From Actinomycetota bacterium (GTDB lineage: Bacteria > Actinomycetota > Thermoleophilia > Solirubrobacterales > 70-9), in NCBI GenBank assembly GCA_018268695.1, contig JAFDWD010001080.1, forward strand, positions 1-6,914: a stretch of 6,914 nt of DNA, in the 5' to 3' direction. Positions 1 through 5,467 of the stretch are shown here, piece after piece (the first letter of the stretch is position 1; each line of letters opens with the position of its first letter). The notes below the pieces were generated by a model. That model worked only from the letters and a program-made list of their open reading frames with translations. It ran no database searches and was not told the DNA's origin. Both the position numbers and the translations under genes were made by a program.

Positions 1-955
1 AGGCCTGCGCCTGCGGGATCAGCTTGGTCAGCGTCGGCAGGGCGACGGTCGAGAATTCGTTCGAGCTCGCGAGGCCTTCGTTCGCCACCTTCAGGGTCTC
101 GGGGAACTGTTCGAACGCTTCTTCCAGCGCTACCTGCTGGTTGGCGAAGTTGCCCAGCGCCTTTTCGGAAGAGCCGACGAAGCGGCGGATCTGGGAGTCG
201 TGCCGGCCGAGTTCGGTGGTCAGTTCGCCGAAGTCGTGGATCACCTTCGCCAGCTCCGTCCGGCGCCCGGCGATCGCTTTGTTCAGTTTCGCCGTGTACT
301 CGACGAACGGCTCGAACCGGCGCAACGCATTGCCGAGCTGAACGCCGCGGCCGCCGATCCCTTGCGCCCCACCCGCGACCAGGAGCTGGATGTACTGGCG
401 GGTGTCGGCATCGAGGCTGTTCCAGAGGGCTTCCAACTGGATGTTCGCTTCGGTCTGCGCGAGCGGGAAGCGGTGGCCGTCTTCCACGCCTTCGGTGCCG
501 CTGCCCGGTTCCACCTCGACCGTCATGTCGTTGAGGCCGGTTTTCGGACGCAGCAGGAAGTGCGCGTCCGGATGGATCAGCTCCATGTACTTCGGCTCGA
601 TCGACATCCCGACGATCGCGTGGCCGTCTTCGAGCTCGACCGAGGAGACCTTGCCGATCTGCAGGCCCGCGACGTCTACCGCCTGCCCCTGCCCGGGGGT
701 GACCGCCTGGGCCGTGGTGAATTCGGCCGAGATGCTTTCGAATTCTTCGCCCACGAACGGCAGCCACGACGGCAGCGACGCTTTCTGCTGGGTGAAGATC
801 CCGAGCATCATCACGATCCCGACCAGCGCGAGGACGAGGATCGCGATCGTGTCCGTGCGATGGCCACGAGCCTGCCGCGTGAGCCAGGCGCGGAAGTGAC
901 CGATGCGGCTGCGCCGTTCCGGGGTCGGGGTGGGTTTCGGAGTCTGCGTGGCCAT
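1..955 (-). CDS. MCE/MlaD family envelope transport protein, fifth paralogue (3' end beyond window)
   Basis: This is the 5' part of a gene reading off the left edge: 318 codons with no stop, so the C-terminus is unseen. My translation starts MATQTPKPTPTPERR, a Pro/Thr-rich basic cytoplasmic end. A transmembrane helix follows at about 36-54, then an MCE domain at about 72-166 with AVDVAGLQIGKV (92-103) and HFLLRPKTGLNDMTVEVEPG (132-151). GGRGVQL (201-207) is the GRG motif, with Val in place of the usual Pro after it. A second copy-like stretch, AGRRTEL (229-235), precedes the helical region with ALGNFANQQVALEEAF (266-281). No cysteine occurs in the visible part, so it is not a lipoprotein. The ATG at 955 shares one base with the previous stop (TGATG). 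Ribosome-site complementarity is weak, so reinitiation after the upstream gene is likely. Family membership is clear; subtype is not. Confidence 0.93.
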   Translation of the reverse strand, partial: MATQTPKPTPTPERRSRIGHFRAWLTRQARGHRTDTIAILVLALVGIVMMLGIFTQQKASLPSWLPFVGEEFESISAEFTTAQAVTPGQGQAVDVAGLQIGKVSSVELEDGHAIVGMSIEPKYMELIHPDAHFLLRPKTGLNDMTVEVEPGSGTEGVEDGHRFPLAQTEANIQLEALWNSLDADTRQYIQLLVAGGAQGIGGRGVQLGNALRRFEPFVEYTAKLNKAIAGRRTELAKVIHDFGELTTELGRHDSQIRRFVGSSEKALGNFANQQVALEEAFEQFPETLKVANEGLASSNEFSTVALPTLTKLIPQAQA

Positions 956-957
956 CA
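953..957 (-). other. TGATG stop/start overlap, genes 4 and 5
   Basis: The TGA of the fourth gene (957-955) shares one base with the ATG of the fifth (955-953). The nearest purine-rich stretch, AAGGTGG at 969-975, is about 13 bases away and is followed by CCTCCTC. Coupling to the upstream ribosome therefore probably matters more than independent initiation. Confidence 0.85.
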
Positions 958-2478
958 GCGAGGAGGCACCACCTTCACGCCGGTCGGACCGACCTGGCCG
1001 GGACCGCCGTTGATGTCCGGAACCGGGTTGCTTTCACACCGAACTTCAGGCTTCGATTCGGGCAGACCCTGCAACTGCGGCTGGGTTCCGAGCGGCTCTT
1101 CGATCGCACGGGAGAACTGGTGTTGCAGCGGAGGGTGTTCGCCATTCGGGTTGAATTCTTCGACCAAGACCGGCCCGCCGCCGCCCTGCGCCCGCACATA
1201 GGGGCCGTTGCCGTCGAAGTTCTGGCCGGCACTGGCCAGGTCGGACAGGAGGCGCCAGAAATCGCGGTAGTTCGGACCACCGTCGCCGAACCGGTCGTTG
1301 ATCGGGATTTCGGAGGTCGGCACCAGCACCTTCGTCGTGCACTGGCTGAGCTGGTTCGTCTGAGGCAGCGCGAGGGTCTTACCCGAGTGGGCCGCCCCGG
1401 CCAGGCCCGGAGTCGATTCGGCCAGCAGCTTCACCGCTCCGCCCGCCTCCTTGCCGGAGAGCAGCGGCCGCACCTGGGCGAGCCACGGTTTCGAGGCGTT
1501 GATCAGCCCGGGCAGCTCGGCGACCGCCGGGGTCAGCTCGATCGCGTAGGTGCGCAGCGGCGGCAGCGAGCGGTCGAGGCTGACCAGCGAGGTGTGCGCG
1601 GTCTGCAGCGTCGGCGCCAGTTCACGGACCGTGGCCTGGATGTTTTCCGACTGGTTGGCAAGCGCGCCGGTGAAGACGTCGAAGTTATCGATCAACCCCT
1701 GCAGGGCGGCCTGGTCCGCGCTGAAGGCGCTGAAGGTCCGGGCGGATCCGGAGACCAGCTTCGCCAGGTCGTTCTTCTGGGTCCCGGTCAGGGCCTCGGT
1801 CACCTGGGCGCTGTATTTGCCCGCTTCACCGCCGTACTGGAAGGCCTTGTTCAACGCTTCGCCGCCGCTCAGGCCTTTCACCTGCGGCAGCTGATCTTCG
1901 TCTTCGGCCGCGGTCGGCTTGTGCGTGAGCGCGTTGCCGTAGCTCTCCAGAAGGCGACCGAGGTCGGCGCGGACCGGGGACTGCAGCGCGGTCAGCACTT
2001 CGTCGATCTGCACCGCGGTGGAAGTGTGGCTGATCGGGATCGTCCCGTCGCTGGCAAGTTCCGGCGAACCGGGGCTGCCGGGATCGAGGTCGACGAAGAA
2101 GTTCCCCTCGAGGAAGATCCGCGGCTTGATCGTGGCGAAGGCGTCCTTGTGGATCGGGCGACCGGACCCGTCGACGGTGAAGGTGATCGTGGTCGCGTCG
2201 CCGTCGCGTTCGGTCTTGATCACTTTCCCGACTTCCACCCCGGCGATCCGCACCGGCGACTTCAGCGAGATGTTCGCCGAGTTGGTGAAGGTCGCCTTCA
2301 GCTCGTAGCCGTAGCTGGTGAACGGGATGTGTTTGGTGAAGGCCAGGTACGGGCCGATCGTGAAGATCAGGATGAAGATCACCGCGATCAGCCAGTTCGG
2401 CACGCGATTACCGCGTCGCCGCTTCGCCATCGCGCCGCCCGATTTCTTCGCCCTGGTCGGTTTGGCGTCGGGGGTCAT
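955..2478 (-). CDS. MCE/MlaD family envelope transport protein, fourth and most divergent paralogue
   Basis: This 507-residue Mce subunit has a strongly basic cytoplasmic end (KRRRGNR, 19-25), a transmembrane helix at about 28-47 and an MCE domain at about 54-150 with PVRIAGVEVGKV (75-86). Unlike its neighbours it lacks the GRG motif after the MCE domain. At the equivalent point, after GNAL (181-184), it has about 20 extra residues including the acidic run EDED (192-195). The helical region continues to about 370. The C-terminus holds NFDGNGPYVRA (420-430), matching the motif in the first gene, plus a GGGG stretch, its only cysteines C380 and C481, and a Pro/Gly-rich end. The frame is open to 2814, but that extension is Arg/Pro-rich shadow sequence. 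ATG at 2478 forms an ATGA overlap and has GGTGG 7 bases upstream. A second Met at residue 17 (2430) is possible but gives no overlap. The family call is firm; the specific role is inferred. Confidence 0.93.
   Translation of the reverse strand: MTPDAKPTRAKKSGGAMAKRRRGNRVPNWLIAVIFILIFTIGPYLAFTKHIPFTSYGYELKATFTNSANISLKSPVRIAGVEVGKVIKTERDGDATTITFTVDGSGRPIHKDAFATIKPRIFLEGNFFVDLDPGSPGSPELASDGTIPISHTSTAVQIDEVLTALQSPVRADLGRLLESYGNALTHKPTAAEDEDQLPQVKGLSGGEALNKAFQYGGEAGKYSAQVTEALTGTQKNDLAKLVSGSARTFSAFSADQAALQGLIDNFDVFTGALANQSENIQATVRELAPTLQTAHTSLVSLDRSLPPLRTYAIELTPAVAELPGLINASKPWLAQVRPLLSGKEAGGAVKLLAESTPGLAGAAHSGKTLALPQTNQLSQCTTKVLVPTSEIPINDRFGDGGPNYRDFWRLLSDLASAGQNFDGNGPYVRAQGGGGPVLVEEFNPNGEHPPLQHQFSRAIEEPLGTQPQLQGLPESKPEVRCESNPVPDINGGPGQVGPTGVKVVPPR
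2475..2478 (-). other. ATGA start/stop overlap, genes 3 and 4
   Basis: This is the third consecutive ATGA junction. It places the start of the fourth gene at 2478, even though its frame is open much further upstream. Confidence 0.9.
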
Positions 2479-3905
2479 TCCGCTTCCACCGGACTTTCTT
2501 CTTCGCTCGACTTCGACCGTTCGATGGTTTCGGTGCCGAACAGTTCCGTCTGCCCGATGACCGTCCTGTTCGGCACGTATTTCGCGTTGCCGGCTTCGCA
2601 GACGTCTTCCTGACCGGGCGCCGCGGTACGCGGGAGCGGGTTGAAGTGAAGATGGTTCCCTCCAGGTCCTTCCGCCGGCGCGCCCGCCTGGCCTCCCTCG
2701 GAGTTCGGGCCTTCGGCGGGCTGGAACGCGAGCACGTTGAGCCACTTGCCGTATTGATTTCCCGTGCTGTTGGACGCGGAGAGGTTGCTGAGGAACAGGG
2801 ACCCGTAGAAGCACTTGGTCTGCGCGGGGACGATGTATTCGAGCGGTTCCTTGAGGTTCTTGTTCAGATCCGTGAGCAGATCCAGCCCGGTGAAGACGCC
2901 TTCCGACTGCTGGAAGGCGAGCAGCGCTTCGGCGGTCGGCAGCAGCTGGTTGTTCAGGACCGGCGATGCGTTCAACGCCGGGATCCCGGCCTGCAGCGCT
3001 TCGGCGATGATCGGTGAGGTTTCCTGCAGTGCTTTCGCTCCCGGCCGCAGGGCGGTGAAGAAGCGCGCCGTGTCGCGCAGGAACGGGTTGATCTTCGGCA
3101 GCCCCGCGTTCACGGTTTCGAGCGTCGGCGGGCTTTTCTCGATCGTTTCCTGGATGTAGGGGCGGGAGACGTTGGCGAAGGCCTTGAAGGTCTGATCGAG
3201 GACGACGAACATGCTCGCCTGCTCCTGGGCGACCGGGGCGACCGTCGCCGAGAGGGCCTCGAGCGCCTTGAAGAAGCCGCTGAAGTTGGTGCTCGGCGCC
3301 GCCAGGGTGGCCGCCGCGGGCTCGCCCTGTTCGATCAGCCCGCGCAAGGCGCCGATCGCTTCGTTCAACTGCGGCCCGCGGCCGGCGAGCGCGTTGCCGA
3401 AACCGGCGAGGTTCCGCTGGATCGCCTTGCGGGTCGAGGTGTTGAACATGTCGAAGAACGTGTCGATGTCCCCTGGTTCCGGCGTCGCGTAGCGCACCGG
3501 GATGGTTTCGCCGGCCTTCAGCGGTTCGGTCCCGGTTCCCGGGGTGATCTGCAGGTACTTCAGCCCGAGCGGCGATTTCGGCCGGATCAACAGCGTCGAG
3601 CCCTTCGGGATCGGTTCGGCGCTCTTGTCGAGGCTCAGCGTCAGTTCCGCCTCCACTCCCCCGTTCGGGAGCTGCACCGGCACCACCGACTTGACCACGC
3701 CGACCCGGGCGCCGCCGATCCGCACCTCATTCGCCTTCACCAGAGCGTCGGCGTTCGGCACCCGCGCCTTCAGGTCGTAGGTGGAGACGAAGGGCAGGCC
3801 GTTGTTCGCGTTGTAGGCGAGGAAGACGGCGACGATGATCACCAGCACGGTCACCGCGCCGACCAGCACCGGGCTCACCGCGAATCCTCCGTTCCGGTTC
3901 CTCAT
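2475..3905 (-). CDS. MCE/MlaD family envelope transport protein, third paralogue
   Basis: This 476-residue Mce subunit has an N-terminus MRNRNGG, a transmembrane helix at about 11-31 and an MCE domain at about 42-139 with EVRIGGARVGVV (60-71). DIDTFFDMF (146-154) and GRGPQ (175-179) follow, leading into a helical region to about 360. The C-terminal region contains its only cysteines, C365 and C436. It also has a Gly/Pro/Glu-rich linker at about 396-416 and the polar segment NHLHFNPLPRTAAPGQ (417-432) ahead of C436. It ends in an acidic tail (SSEEESPVEAE). The start overlaps the previous stop as ATGA, and TGGGG lies 8 bases before the ATG with a further G-run directly adjacent, consistent with coupled translation. 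No lipobox is present. Its place in the array makes it a subunit of the same hexamer-type complex; the substrate is unknown. Confidence 0.95.
   Translation of the reverse strand: MRNRNGGFAVSPVLVGAVTVLVIIVAVFLAYNANNGLPFVSTYDLKARVPNADALVKANEVRIGGARVGVVKSVVPVQLPNGGVEAELTLSLDKSAEPIPKGSTLLIRPKSPLGLKYLQITPGTGTEPLKAGETIPVRYATPEPGDIDTFFDMFNTSTRKAIQRNLAGFGNALAGRGPQLNEAIGALRGLIEQGEPAAATLAAPSTNFSGFFKALEALSATVAPVAQEQASMFVVLDQTFKAFANVSRPYIQETIEKSPPTLETVNAGLPKINPFLRDTARFFTALRPGAKALQETSPIIAEALQAGIPALNASPVLNNQLLPTAEALLAFQQSEGVFTGLDLLTDLNKNLKEPLEYIVPAQTKCFYGSLFLSNLSASNSTGNQYGKWLNVLAFQPAEGPNSEGGQAGAPAEGPGGNHLHFNPLPRTAAPGQEDVCEAGNAKYVPNRTVIGQTELFGTETIERSKSSEEESPVEAE
2486..2490 (-). promoter_or_regulatory. Shine-Dalgarno-like GGTGG for the fourth Mce gene
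   Basis: GGTGG lies 7 bases before the ATG at 2478, within the end of the third gene. It favours this start over the internal Met codon at 2430, which has no comparable site. Confidence 0.4.
3902..3905 (-). other. ATGA start/stop overlap, genes 2 and 3
   Basis: This overlap has the same geometry as the preceding junction. The third gene's ATG begins at 3905 and the second gene's TGA occupies 3904-3902. Confidence 0.9.
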
Positions 3906-5467
3906 TCCCCCTGCCCCAGGAGGTAGTCGAGGAGCGGTTCGGTTCCGCCTTCGGTCTGGCGAGCTTCGCCGAGGCCTGCCGCTTCTTCTACTTCACGTTC
4001 ACGTTTGAGACGTTCGGAGGGCGCAGACGGTTCGGTCGATTCCGCCTGCCCCAGGCCGGTCGTCGGGCCTTTGCCGGCCGCGCGATCGGCGATCGTCCCA
4101 CCGGTTTCTTCGGCACGACTTTCTTCGAGCAGCTTCAGTAATTCCGCGACCGACGCCTGCGAGTCCTGGGCGATGCTGGCGCTGGGCCCGTTGTAGTTGC
4201 CGTCGCAGCCCGAGGTCCCGGCCGTGCTGGTGACGTAGTCGGTGCAATTGCTGAGGGTCGCCAGGGAGCGTCCGTAGTGGCCGTACTGGTCGAAACCGTT
4301 GAAGGATCCGGCAGAGTTGTAGATCAACTCGTTCAGGTGCTGCCAGCCTTCGGTTTCGACCAGGCTGCCGAAGAGCGCCGCGAGTTCCTTCGTCGGCACG
4401 ACGCCAGTCTTCGCCAGTTTGCTTGCCTTCTTCACCACCGGCTGCGACTGGGCGAACACCGGCCCTGACGCTTCGCCCGCGGTGGCGAGGCTCTTCAGCG
4501 CGACGGTCGACGCTTCCGAGAAGGGGGTCAGGGTCCGGGTCGCGGTGGTCAGCGACGGGGCCGCTTCGCCGAGGTCTTCCAGCAGCGGCGTGCCCGCGTC
4601 GGAGAACTCCTTCAGGTTCTTCATCGTTTCGCGGAACTCGACCAGGAAGGTCGGGAACTTCTGCAGCGCCGCTTCCAGTTCGGCGCCGTGTTCGGCGCTC
4701 GCTTCCGCCGCTTCGCCGGAGTGGGCGATGAAACCGACGACATGTTCTTTTTCGCGGGTCAGCGGTTCGAGGATTTCCTGCGAGTCGGCGGCCAGCTGGG
4801 CGAGCTGATCCTTCTGTTCGGTCAGCTCGCCGAAGAGCTTGTCGACCGAGCGAAGCGTCGGATTCGCGCCCTTGATCGCCGCCTCGAGGTCCGGGCCGCG
4901 GCCGGCGAGGCCGGCGCCGAGTTCGTTGAAGATCAGCCGGAAGCGCTGCGCGTAGGGCAGCGAGTTGATGTTGTTGATCAGGTCCGGGTCGACCGTCGTC
5001 TGATTGCGGCCGAGCGGCAGCAGGTACTGGCCGGCGCCCGGCTTGCCGCTCGGGATCTGCTGCAGCGGCGCCGGCGGTTGCTCGCCCGGTGCCCGCGGAT
5101 CGGTCGGGTAGCAGTTGACGTACTTCTCCCCGATCAGCGACTGCGGGCGGATTTCGCAGTGCGCGTCCTGGCGGAAGTCCTGGAAGCTCGGGTCGCTGAT
5201 TTCGAGCTCGATGATCGCCTTGCCGGGGATGTCGACGAGCTTGCCGTCCTTTTCCGCGGTCGGTTCGCCGGGCAGCGAGACGCTGACTGCCTTGATCGTG
5301 CCGACGTTGGCGCCCGCGATGCGCACCTGCTCGGCGGCGACCATGAACGACCCATTGCTGAAGACGGCCCGCACCACGTAGCCATCGCCCGACCCGCCGC
5401 CGGAGATCAGGACGATCGCGGCGACCACGGCCGCCACCACCAGCAACCCCGCGATCAGTTTCTTCAT
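3902..5467 (-). CDS. MCE/MlaD family envelope transport protein, second paralogue, with acidic C-terminal tail
   Basis: This 521-residue Mce subunit starts with a very short cytoplasmic end (MKK) and a hydrophobic helix at about 4-22, followed by GGGSGDG. The MCE domain begins near 28 and carries QVRIAGANVGTI at 47-58. It is longer than in the neighbours, with extra segments at about 66-80 and 121-147 (Pro/Gly-rich). It also holds two cysteines, C104 and C119, absent from the other copies. GRGPD is at 189-193, followed by long helices to about 380. A second cysteine pair, C408 and C421, lies in the C-terminal region. The last 80 residues are rich in Glu, Lys, Arg and Ala and end near PLLDYLLG (511-518). 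An in-frame extension to 5671 exists, but its translation is Arg/Pro/His-rich and is the shadow of the preceding gene. The ATG at 5467 gives a 4-base ATGA overlap, a good AGGGGA ribosome site 7 bases upstream and an immediate membrane helix. Function is inferred from family and context. Confidence 0.94.
   Translation of the reverse strand: MKKLIAGLLVVAAVVAAIVLISGGGSGDGYVVRAVFSNGSFMVAAEQVRIAGANVGTIKAVSVSLPGEPTAEKDGKLVDIPGKAIIELEISDPSFQDFRQDAHCEIRPQSLIGEKYVNCYPTDPRAPGEQPPAPLQQIPSGKPGAGQYLLPLGRNQTTVDPDLINNINSLPYAQRFRLIFNELGAGLAGRGPDLEAAIKGANPTLRSVDKLFGELTEQKDQLAQLAADSQEILEPLTREKEHVVGFIAHSGEAAEASAEHGAELEAALQKFPTFLVEFRETMKNLKEFSDAGTPLLEDLGEAAPSLTTATRTLTPFSEASTVALKSLATAGEASGPVFAQSQPVVKKASKLAKTGVVPTKELAALFGSLVETEGWQHLNELIYNSAGSFNGFDQYGHYGRSLATLSNCTDYVTSTAGTSGCDGNYNGPSASIAQDSQASVAELLKLLEESRAEETGGTIADRAAGKGPTTGLGQAESTEPSAPSERLKREREVEEAAGLGEARQTEGGTEPLLDYLLGQGE
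5464..5467 (-). other. ATGA start/stop overlap, genes 1 and 2
   Basis: The ATG of the second gene and the TGA of the first share two bases. This arrangement is typical of termination-reinitiation coupling and fixes the start of the second gene. Confidence 0.9.

Noticed and set aside
200..1201. Plus-strand open frame of 333 codons
   Set aside because: It is the antisense shadow of the fifth gene and the end of the fourth; the composition is Arg/Asp/His-rich and spans the junction of two real genes.
1120..2613. Long plus-strand open frame of 497 codons
   Set aside because: It lies opposite the fourth MCE gene. The product is Arg/Val/Gly/Gln-rich with no domain, membrane segment or ribosome site, as expected for the complement of GC3-biased coding sequence.
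2479..2814. N-terminal extension of the fourth gene
   Set aside because: The same reasoning applies: 112 Arg/Pro-rich codons inside the third gene, whereas ATG 2478 gives the ATGA overlap and a normal N-terminus.
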